The translations under genes and the position numbers were made by a program. Source: Snuella lapsa (GTDB taxonomy: Bacteria; Bacteroidota; Bacteroidia; Flavobacteriales; Flavobacteriaceae). Taken from it: a stretch of DNA of 64,000 bases. How positions within the stretch are numbered: position 1 is the first letter of the stretch; every line of letters begins with the position of its first letter. Positions 17,989-29,037 of this stretch are shown here, in pieces. The notes beneath the pieces were generated by a model that made no database searches, had not been told where the DNA came from, and saw only the letters and a list, made by a program, of their open reading frames with translations. The DNA is taken from positions 62,001 through 126,000 of the forward strand of contig NZ_BAABCY010000032.1 in the NCBI RefSeq assembly GCF_039539345.1, read 5' to 3'.

Positions 17989-20900
17989 TTAAAAAGTAAC
18001 ATTAAGTCCCAACGTCATATTCTTCATATTTGGATAGCCCCCTCCATTTCCTAAAAGGAATTCTGGATCGCCTGCCCCATACTTTTCTAAACTATTGAAG
18101 ATCATAAACAGGTTTTCTCCAGAAAAGTAGAGTCTTAAGTTTGTTAAGCCCACTCTGGAAATAACATCTTTAGGCAAGTTATACCCTAATTCTATCGATT
18201 TAAAACGTAACCAGTTAGATGTTCGATACCAAAAATCATTGTTTGCAGCTCCTGTTCCTGTTGCTCGAATTCGTGGCAATACAGCATTTGTATTGTCCAA
18301 ATCGTAACTATTATTGGCTACATAAGCAAGACCATTTCCTGCGGCTCCGGAATTAAATCCATTACTTAAACGAAACTTAGCTCCGCTTTGGCCTTGAAAT
18401 AGCATGGTTAAATCAAAATTCTTATAGTCTAAGCCTGCTGTTAAACCGAAGTTTGTCTTCGGAAATGCGCTTACAAAATTTCTATATCTATCGTTCCCAT
18501 TAATTTCACCATCATCATTTAGATCGGCAAAAATCAGATCTCCTAAACCGGCTCCCGGATAATTTACATTGTTATCCAGATCGGCCTGGGTTCTGTAAAT
18601 CCCAATTGCTTTATACATTAGTTCTGACCCCAAAGGCCTGCCTTCCAACTTCTGGTATTCTTCAGCCTGCGGTACTTCATCAAAATAAATGATCTTATTC
18701 TCGTTAAATGAGAAGTTTCCACTAAGCCTTAAATTAAACTCACCAAAATTCTGCTTATAACCTGCCTGTAATTCTATACCTTGGCTTTCCATTTCCCCAA
18801 TGTTTTCATCAGGAAGGGATAAGCCTGTATAAGTTGGAATGGACGCTTGGCGCGCACCTAATATATCAGTGGTCTTTGACTTATAAATATCAACTTCAAA
18901 AGTTAGCTTATTCTTTAAAAACCCTAATTCCAAACCTATATCGGTAGTTTCTGTTACTTCCCAGGTAATATTAGGGTTTGGTGTTGTAGTTGCTGCTATA
19001 CCACGTTGATCACTACCACTAACAACCCATCCACTGGCATAACCAAAGGCACCAATATACTGGAACGGATCTACCCTATCGTTACCCAATTGTCCCCATG
19101 AGGCTCTTATCTTAAAGTTGCTAAACGCATCCGGTATAAAACTTTCTTTACTAAGTGTCCATCCTGCTGAAACACCGGGGAAAAAGCCCCAACGCGTTTC
19201 TTTCGGGAATATTGGAGAGCCATCGTATCTAAAATTAAAGCCTAAAAAGTACTTTCCGTCAAAATCGTAACTTAACCGACCAAAATAGTTTTGTCTTGCA
19301 TCTTCGGAAGCACCACCATAGGCACCCCAATTAGCACGATCTTGACTTCCCGCATTTAACTGATCTATTAAAGGCGAAGGATAACCTAAGCGTGAAGCCA
19401 GAAAATTATTAGTCTTGTACTCCATTTGCTCGAAAGCTACAAACGCATCGATGTTGTGAAGGTCATTGATTGTTGTTTTATACCCTAACTTTGTGTTGAA
19501 AGTAACCCTTAAACTTTGAGCAAAATCTTCAGTTAAACCAATATCTTCAACAGTTCTGGATGTTTTCTTTACAATATCTCCATCTGAATTTTTCTCGTAA
19601 TAGTCCCAGACATAGTTAAACGATTTGTTATAGTTCATGGTTTTAATGATAGAAGCAAACCCTTGTAAAGACAATCCCTTTACAAAGGGCATATCATATT
19701 TATATTTAATGGTTCCACTAGCCACATCTGAGGTAAATTTTCTATAACCTGGGCTTAAAACTCTAGCTGCAGGGTTTAAATGCGACCAACCTTCACCTGG
19801 GTATCGATAATCTCCATCGATGTAAGCTTCTTGCAATGGACTCGTAAATGCTAAAGAACCTATTTCTCCTCCAGCTCCACCTTGAGGTGTTTGTGTAAAC
19901 TTTTCCCTTAACGACAAATCCAGACCTACTTCAAAATTTTTAGTAACGGAAACATCTAAATTACTCCTTACATTGTATTGTCTTAACTTTGTTTTATTAT
20001 CGCCACGAAGAATTCCTCCCTGCGAAGTGGTTCCTAAAGAGGCAAAATATCTTATTCTATCTGTACCTCCGCGCATTGTAAGCGAATGCCTTGATTGTTC
20101 CACAGGGCCATCGACCAAAGCATCCCACCAATTTTCTGCTCTACGCTCTCCATTTCTAAATGATGCGATTAATTCATCCGGGAAATCAGGTGTATCACCA
20201 TCTAATACTCTACTCGCGTTAAGAACATCCATATAATCAAACGCATTGGCCGATCGTACTTTGACAGTAGGTGACTGAAACGACTGTGTTGTTGTAAGAT
20301 TAAAAGTAGGTCTCCCTGTTTTTCCACGCTTGGTAGTTACTAAGATCACACCTCCAGCGGATTGTGCCCCATAAATAGCTGCAGAGGCATCCTTTAATAC
20401 AGAAATCGACTCAATATCGTTAGGATCCAGTCGGTTAAGCCCATCAGGATCGGCATTGGCAACTCCATCTATAACAATTAATGCTGAGTTGTTACGATAG
20501 GTATTAAATCCTCGTACCAGAATTTGGGCATCGTCAAAACCAGGTGCTGAACTCCGTTGGTTGACATAAAGTCCAGCCATTTTTCCTGAAAGTGCATTTG
20601 ACAAGGATACAGCTGTAGACTTTTTAACTTCATCTCCTGAAGCTTGTACAACTGCATTAGTTACTTCCGATTTTTTTTTGGTTCCATATCCAACAACAAC
20701 CACTTGTTCCAGCTCTTGCTGATCTGTTTCCATCGTAATATTAATAGTTGTCCTTGAACCAACAACTTCCTCTTTTGTAGTATATCCTACATACGAAAAC
20801 ACCAATACACTATTGGCAGTCGTCAATTTTAATGTGTAGTTCCCATCAAAATCTGTAGAAGCTCCATTATTTGTGCCTTTTTCGAGCACGCTAACACCGG

Positions 20901-21126
20901 GTAAAGGCACCCCATTTTCATCGAGTACTTTCCCTGATACATTCTGTTGTATGGTAACACTTGGGATTACACTATCTGTTTGCCCTTCGAGATAAAAGTT
21001 TTTATCTCCTTTTGAAAGGTTATTATTGGTTGCCCATGCACTAACACACAGGAAACCTGAGAGAACAATCCCAAATAAACTGTGCTTGGAATAGCACTGG
21101 GGATTTAGTAATAGTTTACATTTCAT
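17989..21126 (-). CDS. susC: SusC/RagA-family TonB-dependent outer-membrane transporter
   Basis: TonB-linked outer-membrane transporter of 1045 residues that imports glycan fragments with SusD. An N-terminal export signal (about 15-33, HSLFGIVLSGFLCVSAWA) is followed by a carboxypeptidase-regulatory-like domain (about 63-140, GKVLDENGVPLPGVSVLEKG). The TonB-box/plug region follows (LEQVVVVGYGTKKKSEVT, then DPNDIESISVLKDASAAIYG and GVILVTTKRG), then a long beta-barrel ending in an aromatic residue (MTLGLNVTF). Upstream lie an operator-like palindrome at 21326-21345 and a -7 box at 21356-21349, suggesting susCD is directly controlled by the PUL's GntR regulator. Confidence 0.95.
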   Translation of the reverse strand: MKCKLLLNPQCYSKHSLFGIVLSGFLCVSAWATNNNLSKGDKNFYLEGQTDSVIPSVTIQQNVSGKVLDENGVPLPGVSVLEKGTNNGASTDFDGNYTLKLTTANSVLVFSYVGYTTKEEVVGSRTTINITMETDQQELEQVVVVGYGTKKKSEVTNAVVQASGDEVKKSTAVSLSNALSGKMAGLYVNQRSSAPGFDDAQILVRGFNTYRNNSALIVIDGVANADPDGLNRLDPNDIESISVLKDASAAIYGAQSAGGVILVTTKRGKTGRPTFNLTTTQSFQSPTVKVRSANAFDYMDVLNASRVLDGDTPDFPDELIASFRNGERRAENWWDALVDGPVEQSRHSLTMRGGTDRIRYFASLGTTSQGGILRGDNKTKLRQYNVRSNLDVSVTKNFEVGLDLSLREKFTQTPQGGAGGEIGSLAFTSPLQEAYIDGDYRYPGEGWSHLNPAARVLSPGYRKFTSDVASGTIKYKYDMPFVKGLSLQGFASIIKTMNYNKSFNYVWDYYEKNSDGDIVKKTSRTVEDIGLTEDFAQSLRVTFNTKLGYKTTINDLHNIDAFVAFEQMEYKTNNFLASRLGYPSPLIDQLNAGSQDRANWGAYGGASEDARQNYFGRLSYDFDGKYFLGFNFRYDGSPIFPKETRWGFFPGVSAGWTLSKESFIPDAFSNFKIRASWGQLGNDRVDPFQYIGAFGYASGWVVSGSDQRGIAATTTPNPNITWEVTETTDIGLELGFLKNKLTFEVDIYKSKTTDILGARQASIPTYTGLSLPDENIGEMESQGIELQAGYKQNFGEFNLRLSGNFSFNENKIIYFDEVPQAEEYQKLEGRPLGSELMYKAIGIYRTQADLDNNVNYPGAGLGDLIFADLNDDGEINGNDRYRNFVSAFPKTNFGLTAGLDYKNFDLTMLFQGQSGAKFRLSNGFNSGAAGNGLAYVANNSYDLDNTNAVLPRIRATGTGAANNDFWYRTSNWLRFKSIELGYNLPKDVISRVGLTNLRLYFSGENLFMIFNSLEKYGAGDPEFLLGNGGGYPNMKNMTLGLNVTF

Positions 21127-21507
21127 AGTTTTAGCTTAATTATTAGTTAATATTGAATTGGTTTTTAAGGTTCGGACAATCCGTATCTGGCATCAACAAT
21201 ACCAGTCTTACATGTAATTTATTATCATATATTATGCAGTTCAGTTAAACAATTGTAAGAATGTATGAACATATTAAATGATTGTAAAAACAATCAAATT
21301 TGATTGCATTTGGAATCATTCTTTAATGTCCATATGTATATACATATTCAAAAGTAATAAAAAAATTGATGCAAGCAAGTTTTAATTAAATTATTTTAAT
21401 CCTTTGTTTATCATCTTAATAGAAAACCATCCATTCAAATCGCTTATTTTAAAATATTGTCATCAAAATTCACATTAAACAAAGAATATCTCTTGAAAAT
21501 AAAATTG
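21127..21507 (-). promoter_or_regulatory. susC upstream region (381-bp intergenic)
   Basis: AT-rich region with no coding potential. It holds a promoter-like pair on the - strand: -7 box TACTTTTG (21356-21349) and a weaker CTTG (21379-21376) 19 bases upstream. The 20-base operator-like site lies at 21326-21345. An extra half-site TATGAACAT occurs at 21264-21272. The distance from the promoter to the susC ATG leaves a long 5' leader of roughly 215 bases. Confidence 0.6.
21326..21345. promoter_or_regulatory. Operator-like site upstream of susC
   Basis: ATGTCCATATGTATATACAT. It contains the perfect 16-base palindrome ATATGTATATACATAT (21332-21347) and the GTATATAC core expected for HutC/UTRA-type GntR regulators. 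It shares 13 of the first 14 bases with the site upstream of manA (45757-45776) and is also close to the one upstream of the ROK gene (36073-36092). It lies just downstream of the -7 box, where a bound repressor would block initiation. Confidence 0.65.
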
Positions 21508-24306
21508 TTATTCTCCCCAATTTGTATTCGGTTTTGCATCCATCCACAATTCCAAAAGCCCTCCTTTTGAAAATTCGATATGTTCAAACCAATATTGGTT
21601 TAATGGCTTTCCATTTAAGCGGGCATTTTGGATATACTTATTTTCCTTAGAGTTATTATACGCTTTTATTACAAAACGGCTTCCCTGGTAATAATCAGAG
21701 TTTAGTTTAATTGTTATCTCATCAAAAACCGGGCTCGTTATTTCATACACAGGATGTAATGACGTGTTCCCTTTTAAGCTAAAAAGCCCTAACGACATTA
21801 AAGCACTTACACCTCCCATTTGCCCTTGATCTTCATCATGACCTCCATAGCCTTTATCTGGTGTAATAGCGCCATAGGCTTGTTCATTAACTTTACGTAC
21901 CCAATATTGTGCTAACCATGGCTTTCCAGCATAATTAAAAACATGGGCATTGCTACATCCTGGTTGGTTGGCATAACTAACGTAACCATTACCATAAGCA
22001 AATACAAAATCGGTGGAATCTGCTTGTTCAAAGGCGTAATTTAACTTATTACAAAGAGCCTCATTACCTCCCATAAGCGTTGCCAGACCGGGAATATCAT
22101 GAGATACTGACCAGGTGGCCTGCCAAGCGTTGGCTTCAACCCAACCTTGTCCACTTAACGGATTGGTATGTAACCAATTGCCTTTTTTGCCTTTTGGAAA
22201 AATCAATTGGTATTGTTCATTATACAATGTTTTCCACCCCTCAGAACGTTTTAGAAAATAGGCTGCATCTTTCTCCTTTTTTAATCCTGAAGCCATCTGC
22301 GCCAACGACCAATCCTGAAAGGCTGCTTCCAAGGTCCTCCCGGCATTATCAATAAAATAGCCTTTTTCAATATAATTGTTATCTGCCTCCAACATCCCGC
22401 CAGGCATATGGTTTTGCTTCATGACTTTATAAGCGTGTTTATGATCTACCTTTGTTAATAAACCTCTGGTATATGCAGATACAATTAAAGGGGTAGCGGG
22501 ACAGCCTGTCATAATATAGGAATAGCCCCCGGCATTGGGTCCTCTTGGTAAAAGTTTACCATTATCGGCATACTGCACTAACGAAGCAGAAAAATCATCC
22601 AGTACTTCGGGCCATGCTAGACCCCACAGAATATTCAAATTCCATTGGGTTAGCCAAAAGGCATCTGAATTATACATGTGAAACTTAGGCTTTCCATTGC
22701 TATTTTTAGGCAAGGTTCTTACCTTTAATTTGGCATTAAGGGTGTGCGATCCTTCCCTGTATCCTTGAGTATAATCTGGATAATCGCCACTATAATCATC
22801 AATTTTATGCCGTCCTAATAACACATGCCATAAATCGGTATAGAATTTAATTTTTTGGGCATCGGAACCGCCTTTTACATCAATTTTCCCCAACCAATCG
22901 TTCCATTCCTCTTTGGCTTCTTTCCTTACCTTATCAAAGTCCCAATGATTACATTCCTGTATTAGATTGTTCTTGGCATTTTCAATCGAGGTATAAGAGA
23001 TGGCCATCTTCACCTTTAGTTCGCTCCCTTCCTTAACATTGTATAGCGCACTTACCCCTGAGGTAGGCGCTTCATAATAAGTCCATCCTTCTGGTCTTCT
23101 CGGTGTTTTTTCGGAACTTCCAACAAGATGTTCTACATTTTCATATTTGTTTGTATCTGCCCATCCGCTCATTTTTTCAAAAGGCTTATCAAATTGGATC
23201 ACAAAAAACAGGGTGACATTATCAGGCCCTCCCCATAACCTGCCCATAGTATTTACGGAACCGTGTATTTCGGTGTCACTTACCTTAGTTACTTTAGCAT
23301 CGGTCATGGTACTGGTACCAATATACCCACCCAGATTTATCAAGAGGTTCGATATGGCATCTTTAGCATACTTAAAACGATAAAAACTTACACGATCCGT
23401 CGTGGTTTGTTCTACCCATATATTATAATCTTCCAGGAAGACTTTATGGTATCCGGGCTGTACGATTTCATCACCATGTGAAAAGCGCGATTTCCAGTTT
23501 TGTTCTCCTAACGACGGATCAACATCACCAGTAGTAGGCATAAGGTCTAAGCCCGAAAGCATCCAACCGTGTACTTGAGGGAATCCTAAAATTTCTGTTG
23601 TGTTATAGTTATAGCCTCCCCCCATTTGGTTTTTATTTCTGGTCATTGGCGCAGCACTTATCATTCCAAACGGGCGACTACCCGTAACAAAATAAAAATA
23701 CCGCCCTCTTGTGGTTTCAATATAGGGATCCACCCACGATACGTAATCTTCATAATCGGTTGGTGCAGGAAATACTTCTATCTCCGATAATCCCAAATAA
23801 TCACCATCACCATCAGTAACCTGAAACTTGATCCATTCTACGTTCTTGTCTGGAAATGTTATGGTTTTCGGACTTCCATCGTTTGGAATAGCCGTAACGC
23901 TAATTTGAGTACCATCACTAAAATACAATGTCCCACCAGCTGTGTGCGAATGTAACGTAGTTCGATCGTAAAATACAACCTTGTTGATGGTTTGTGGGCT
24001 ATCCCAATCTAGTTGCATCCAGGGGTAGTTTACACCTCCCCAGAAATTCATTTTGCTGTTCGAAGCCCATTCACCCAAATTAGCATAACGTACCACACCA
24101 TCATTTACATGGCTAATATCAAATTCGGAATTTAAACTATTGCTGGTAGTGGCTTTTGCCTTACCTGCAATATTTCCTGGACCCGCCTGAACTGCATTGG
24201 TCATAGCTATAACCATTATAAAAAACAAAACTGACTTGATCTGCCTCTTAACAAGGTATATTGCATTAAATACGCATGCTTCAAAATTGTTTGTGTCTTT
24301 GTTCAT
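21508..24306 (-). CDS. GH92 alpha-mannosidase-like protein with N-terminal F5/8C-like domain
   Basis: Exported family 92 glycoside hydrolase, 932 residues. The signal peptide is delayed to about 20-42 (VLFFIMVIAMTNAVQA) after a charged N-terminus. Next comes a discoidin/F5/8C-like carbohydrate-binding domain (about 45-185, with WASNSKMNFWGGVNYPWMQL and FPDKNVEWIKFQVTDGDG). The GH92 module follows from about 190: ETTRGRYFYFVTGSRPFGM, acid candidate in VEANAWQATW, and Asp824/Asp826 in DEDQGQMGG. It belongs with 38307-40709 to a subgroup that has GRxFxF...RPFGM in place of the usual GHTFPGA segment. The W of QMSAW is replaced (QMGGVSALMS), an oddity near the active site. It is 7 bases downstream of the next GH92, so they are co-transcribed. 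Confidence 0.86.
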   Translation of the reverse strand: MNKDTNNFEACVFNAIYLVKRQIKSVLFFIMVIAMTNAVQAGPGNIAGKAKATTSNSLNSEFDISHVNDGVVRYANLGEWASNSKMNFWGGVNYPWMQLDWDSPQTINKVVFYDRTTLHSHTAGGTLYFSDGTQISVTAIPNDGSPKTITFPDKNVEWIKFQVTDGDGDYLGLSEIEVFPAPTDYEDYVSWVDPYIETTRGRYFYFVTGSRPFGMISAAPMTRNKNQMGGGYNYNTTEILGFPQVHGWMLSGLDLMPTTGDVDPSLGEQNWKSRFSHGDEIVQPGYHKVFLEDYNIWVEQTTTDRVSFYRFKYAKDAISNLLINLGGYIGTSTMTDAKVTKVSDTEIHGSVNTMGRLWGGPDNVTLFFVIQFDKPFEKMSGWADTNKYENVEHLVGSSEKTPRRPEGWTYYEAPTSGVSALYNVKEGSELKVKMAISYTSIENAKNNLIQECNHWDFDKVRKEAKEEWNDWLGKIDVKGGSDAQKIKFYTDLWHVLLGRHKIDDYSGDYPDYTQGYREGSHTLNAKLKVRTLPKNSNGKPKFHMYNSDAFWLTQWNLNILWGLAWPEVLDDFSASLVQYADNGKLLPRGPNAGGYSYIMTGCPATPLIVSAYTRGLLTKVDHKHAYKVMKQNHMPGGMLEADNNYIEKGYFIDNAGRTLEAAFQDWSLAQMASGLKKEKDAAYFLKRSEGWKTLYNEQYQLIFPKGKKGNWLHTNPLSGQGWVEANAWQATWSVSHDIPGLATLMGGNEALCNKLNYAFEQADSTDFVFAYGNGYVSYANQPGCSNAHVFNYAGKPWLAQYWVRKVNEQAYGAITPDKGYGGHDEDQGQMGGVSALMSLGLFSLKGNTSLHPVYEITSPVFDEITIKLNSDYYQGSRFVIKAYNNSKENKYIQNARLNGKPLNQYWFEHIEFSKGGLLELWMDAKPNTNWGE

Positions 24307-24313
24307 TTAAACT

Positions 24314-27300
24314 TTATTTAAAACTATTTTTCTTAGGAGTACTTTTCATATCCAAAATCAATTCACCTCCCTTAATCAATTCTGCTTGGGGGATTTTCCA
24401 AGTTTTTAATGGTTTTCCATTGAGTTCTGCTGCGTGTATATATTTATTTTCCCTTGAGGCATTATTAGCTTTAATTACAAAGGTGTTACCGCTGTAATAG
24501 TTATCGCTTAAATGAATGGTTACTTTCTCGAACCTTGGACTTCCAATTTCGTAATTTGGGTTGATGCTGCTGCCTCCATCCATTTGGAACAGCCCCATAG
24601 TACTCATAATATACCAGGCACTCATTTGACCTTGGTCTTCATCACCCGGATACGCATCCCGGGGCCCCAAACCATAGTATTTCTCCTGAATGGCCCGTGC
24701 CCATTTCTGGGTCAACCAGGGTTCTCCGGCATGGTTAAAAAGGTATGCCGATTGCATGTTAGACTCGTTACCATGGTTGATCGGGTATTTGGTAAAATTA
24801 TCGGCCAATGCATTAAAATAGACTTTCTCTGAAGATACCATCCCCTCATTCAATACTTTTATAAAACGTTTTCTTCCCATAGCATCAACCAAGCCTTTTA
24901 CATTTTGTGGTACATACCAAGTATATTGCCAACTGTTAGACTCGCAAAATCCGGGTGCATGATAAGGACTAAAATCTTCCAACCAGCTGCCATCCTTATG
25001 CCTAGGGCGTACAAATCCTGTTTCTGGATCAAATATGTTTCTCCAATTCTCCGAGCGTTTCATAAAGACCTGATAGGTAGAGTCTTTCCCAATTGCTTGC
25101 GCATATTGTGCAAAGCACCAATCTTGATAGGCATACTCCATGGTATTGGATACATAACTTTGATATTCCTGGTTAAGTGGTACATAGCCCTTATCTAAAT
25201 AATAAATATAACTTTCATTACCGACTTCGCCGCCTCCAGGGTACTTTTCCATTAATGCGGTTTGTTGATGGTACAATGCTTTGTACATCTTATCCGTATC
25301 AAAATCTCTAATCCCATGCTGATAGGCCGAAACAATAAGGGGTATCTCGGGCTGCCCGATCATCACCCTGAAATACTCCATACCAGGATTTCCAATAGGT
25401 AACCAGCCTCCTTTGTCATACATTTCTAAAAAAGTATGAATCCAACCCGAAGCATATTCTGGTGCTATTAGGTTATAAAATTGCACCAGATTCCAATGCC
25501 ATCCCCAATAACCATCACTCCCATAAACGGGTCTAGACGGATCGGTCTGCTGTACCCTTTCATTCATATCCATCCATTTACCGTTTACATCACTCCAAGT
25601 CGTTCTTGGACTCAATGCTCTGTAGAAATTGGTATAAAACTTTTTCTTTTGGAGCATATCGGGCGTTTCGATTTCCACACGGTTCAACAATCTATTCCAG
25701 GTTGCTTTTTGGTGGGCTACAATGGCTTCGAAATCCCAGTCGAAAGGTTTTACCATCTCTTCTTGAAGATTTAGCTTTGCTTGCTCAATATTTATTAAGG
25801 AAATACCTGTTCTTACTTTTACTTCTTTCGTGCCTTTAGCAAAATTAACTATAGCTCCTGCATCCTTTATATCATACTTTTGGGGATACCAGCGCAACCA
25901 ATCTGGATCGTAGGACTGGCTATTAATTTTATTGATTTTTTCTTTAATACGATCCAATACCCACCCGTCCATCTGTACAATGGGCTGATCGAATTGCATC
26001 ACAAAATGCAACTTGTAGTCCTGACTCCCAGCATAACCCGTAGCAGAACAATGTGACTGCGCCCAGCCTTCTATTTCGGTATCACTTATCTTTTTAATTT
26101 CGGCATCCTGCAAATCCCAGGTATACTCGGCAGGAAAGTGAAGGTCTATCAACACCCTGTTTTCTTTGCTTTCGGGAAAAGTATACCGCTGCATAGAAGC
26201 CCGGGTGGTAGCTGTTAACTCAACATTAATATCATAATCGGTGAGGTAAGTGCTATATCTTCCTATTTCGGCCTTCTCTTTTTGTTTGTCAATCCTGGAT
26301 CTGTAACCCAGATCTGGATTGCTGGCTGGGCCGGGCTGAATACGTAATGGGCCGTTTGTTGGCATCATTAGCAAGCCTGCCATCGTCCATTCGTGAAGAT
26401 GACTAAAGCCCATCACATTTTCTATTTGATACTCATAACCTGCTTTCCATTGACTGTCCTCATTTTCGGGAGCTATTTTTACCATCCCCATTGGCATCCA
26501 AGGTCCAGGGGCGATCATCCATCGAGAGCCGCTTGTTCCCATAAACTGATCTACATAATCGACCGGTTGCACCATCGGGGCTGGCTTACGGTTCAATTTG
26601 GCATCATATTTCAGTTTGCCATCTACAAAAACCTGAACTTGTGACGTTTTTTGCTTATCTACCGCTGGAAATTGAAATTCAAGTATGGAGTGTCCAGCCT
26701 CCATTATGTGTTCTAATGCCAAACCATCGACTACCACCTTGATCTTAACCTTTTTACCAATATGTCGCATATCGAGTCTTAATGGTAAGGTTTTCTTACC
26801 TTTCTGTTCTTGTTCACTATCGGCAAATTCAACCGCATGCAAAAGGGTGTTACCTGGAGCACCTATCTTCAATGTCAATGGACCGTAAAAAGCAATAGCG
26901 TCGAAAGCGCACCAGTTACCGGTCATGTTCTGAAAGACTATTTCATTAATCCCCTCCTTAAGAATGGAAACAGGTAGGGCAAAAGAAACCTGTTGGGGCT
27001 TTCCCTTTATCTTGTCGGGTGATTCGGAAGCCCCTTCTTTTAACTGGTACTCATAATTTACACCGTTTACGGTACAGCGAAACAAAGGCGCCTGCTGTAC
27101 ATTAACATCTGCAAAATCTATTGACAATACACATTTGCCTTCTCTAGGCAGCTTGACTATTTCAAAATAAACGGGTAATGTATTTAGTGCCAGACCGGCC
27201 CAATACCCATAACCGGAAAAAGCATCTTTAGGGCCCGGTAACAGATATGGAAAGTCTTCTTTAACATTAGATGCTCCAACCACAAAATAGCTATTGGCTC

Positions 27301-27484
27301 CCCCAAAACCATTAGGAACAAATTCTTTATAGTCACTTGGAGCTAAAGCAAATTCGAAAATTTAATTATCCGAAACTCCAATATTCCATTTTAATTCATT
27401 GACAGGTTTTTGGGCAACTACATTTAAAGAAGCCATGATTAGCAAAAAGCATAAGGCATTTTGAATTACTCTATTTAAAATCAT
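24314..27484 (-). pseudogene. GH92 alpha-mannosidase-like gene with in-frame TAA at codon 41
   Basis: The natural reading frame starts at ATG 27484 with a clear signal peptide (MILNRVIQNALCFLLIMA...VVAQ), then is stopped at codon 41 (27364-27362, TAA). After that it is open for 1015 codons. The paralogue at 40718-43939 reads SDNSSAEFALA where this one reads SDN-stop-IFEFALA, so one base change (TCA to TAA) explains the lesion. The rest is intact: N-terminal beta domain like rhamnogalacturonan-lyase domain III (about 30-165), a linker domain, then GH92 with GTSGSRWMIAPGPWMPMGM, CESNSWQYT and GDEDQGQMSAW. A downstream GTG at 27283 would give 989 residues without a signal peptide, so not exported. 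It could be a recent pseudogene, readthrough, or a sequence error. Confidence 0.8.
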
Positions 27485-27563
27485 TTTGTCAGTATATTTT
27501 TTACACGTTTGGTTATTAGCAAATATTTGATTACGCTCTATGCTAAACCTTTACTTTTTTATT

Positions 27564-28952
27564 TTACAGTACAATTTCCGGGAAATGTTCTTTAGAGAGA
27601 TATGGGCTTAAATCATTTTTATGTATGTCTGTTCCCCATAGATATACTCTTTTCAGGTTCTTCATTTTGGAAAACAGGTCTAAACTTTTTTTGGTGACGT
27701 TTGTTTGATATAAGTTCAAACTGGTAATGCTCTCATTATCCAATAAAGCCATAACCCCTGAATCGGTTATTTGGTTTTTATATAGATTGAGTTTTCTTAA
27801 GTTTTTAAACTGGCTTATCACTTCCAGATGGCTGTCATTTAAAGAATTATCACCTAAGGACAACCAAAAAATATGTTCCTTTATCTTCAATAACTTCAGA
27901 AGTTTGGCATCAAGCTCGTCTTTATTGTCTTCTGTTATCGTCGAAGTGGGTAATACAATTTCATATAAATTTGACTCAAATACCAACTCTCTCACTTTAA
28001 AACCACTTGCAATAACTTCATTTAATATCTCATCGTTAATCTTACTGAGTATGGGCAAGGTTTCGACACTTTTTTCTACTACACCTTCTATTTTTAACAT
28101 ATTAGAAGCGATACTTCTAATAGCTTCTGATGTTTTAACCGACCCTACTTTAATACTAAAATCTGCATTGGCATTATTTATCCAATATTTCATAATTTCC
28201 ACCTCTTCTTCAGTAAGAGGTGTTTTACCTTCTGGCGGCATAACATCTTCATGATGCTCATCCAAAAGGACACGGCGTATCATTTCGGATTTCGCAGCAT
28301 TTCCAGCAACAAAAGCCGCCCCATTTTTACCACCGTTTTGAATAGCAATCGTATCTTGAAATGAAAGTCCTCCCTTTTTCTTACTGTTATTATGGCAACT
28401 TACACATCTATTTTGAAGGATAGGATTTACCAAATAGTCATAAACAATGGCATCTTCTAGCTTAGAGATTTGAGGCAACTCTTTGATTGGTTTCTTTCCA
28501 AAAGGCGCATACTTTGTTAAATAGCCATCTCCATGGGTTAAATTTCCGCCATAATGCCCCGTAACACTTAGTAAGACTACTATAAGTGCCAAGCTAGATA
28601 TATGGTGTTTTCCTTTTTCAAATTTTGAAATGTTAATTTTTTCACTCCGAATTAACCATGCCAAAAAGGTGATGCCCGTTGTGGCTATTCCAAACCAAAA
28701 ATGTACATTTAAAACGTCTGCCTCATAATCTCCACTTTTTGAGAGCATGAATCCCAAAATACAAGCTACCGCTGCACTTATAGCCCCAGTTAGCAAAGCC
28801 AAGGGAATAGCCGAAGTCATTGCTGGTTGTTTTTTATAATGTCCAACAAGCTCAAGCATAAAAGCGAAACATAAAAATCCAATAGGCAGATGCACTATAA
28901 GTGGGTGAAACCTTCCTATAAACAGTATAAAATCTGAAACATTACTCTCCAT
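27564..28952 (-). CDS. DUF2231-like membrane protein with cytochrome c and LRR domains
   Basis: Inner-membrane protein of 462 residues. Four transmembrane helices (about 9-30, 47-69, 83-101, 118-135) carry conserved histidines (RFHPLIVHLPIG, NVHFWFGI, TGHYGGNLTHGDGYL), like the DUF2231 family. A planctomycete-type cytochrome c domain follows with haem motif C183-VS-C186-H187 and a MPPEGKTPLTEEEVEIMKYW segment (distal Met ligand). The C-terminal third (about 340-455) has leucine-rich-repeat-like segments (FKNLRKLNLYKNQITDSGVM). It follows the DUF1501 gene by 85 bases and probably passes electrons from, or anchors, the neighbouring periplasmic proteins; this role is inference. Confidence 0.78.
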   Translation of the reverse strand: MESNVSDFILFIGRFHPLIVHLPIGFLCFAFMLELVGHYKKQPAMTSAIPLALLTGAISAAVACILGFMLSKSGDYEADVLNVHFWFGIATTGITFLAWLIRSEKINISKFEKGKHHISSLALIVVLLSVTGHYGGNLTHGDGYLTKYAPFGKKPIKELPQISKLEDAIVYDYLVNPILQNRCVSCHNNSKKKGGLSFQDTIAIQNGGKNGAAFVAGNAAKSEMIRRVLLDEHHEDVMPPEGKTPLTEEEVEIMKYWINNANADFSIKVGSVKTSEAIRSIASNMLKIEGVVEKSVETLPILSKINDEILNEVIASGFKVRELVFESNLYEIVLPTSTITEDNKDELDAKLLKLLKIKEHIFWLSLGDNSLNDSHLEVISQFKNLRKLNLYKNQITDSGVMALLDNESITSLNLYQTNVTKKSLDLFSKMKNLKRVYLWGTDIHKNDLSPYLSKEHFPEIVL

Positions 28953-29037
28953 AAAAACCCCTTATTATTCCTAAATACTCTTCATTCAAATCACAGTTAA
29001 GCCTTTTAATAGCCAACTCATCCCTTGCTTTTTTGTT

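Noticed and set aside
17982..18002. Upstream ATG for SusD at 18002
   Set aside because: It would overlap susC and add seven residues before an already complete start and signal region.
27283..27283. GTG start for the GH92 gene
   Set aside because: It gives no signal peptide and truncates the N-terminal domain, while an intact ATG plus signal peptide exists upstream of a single stop codon.
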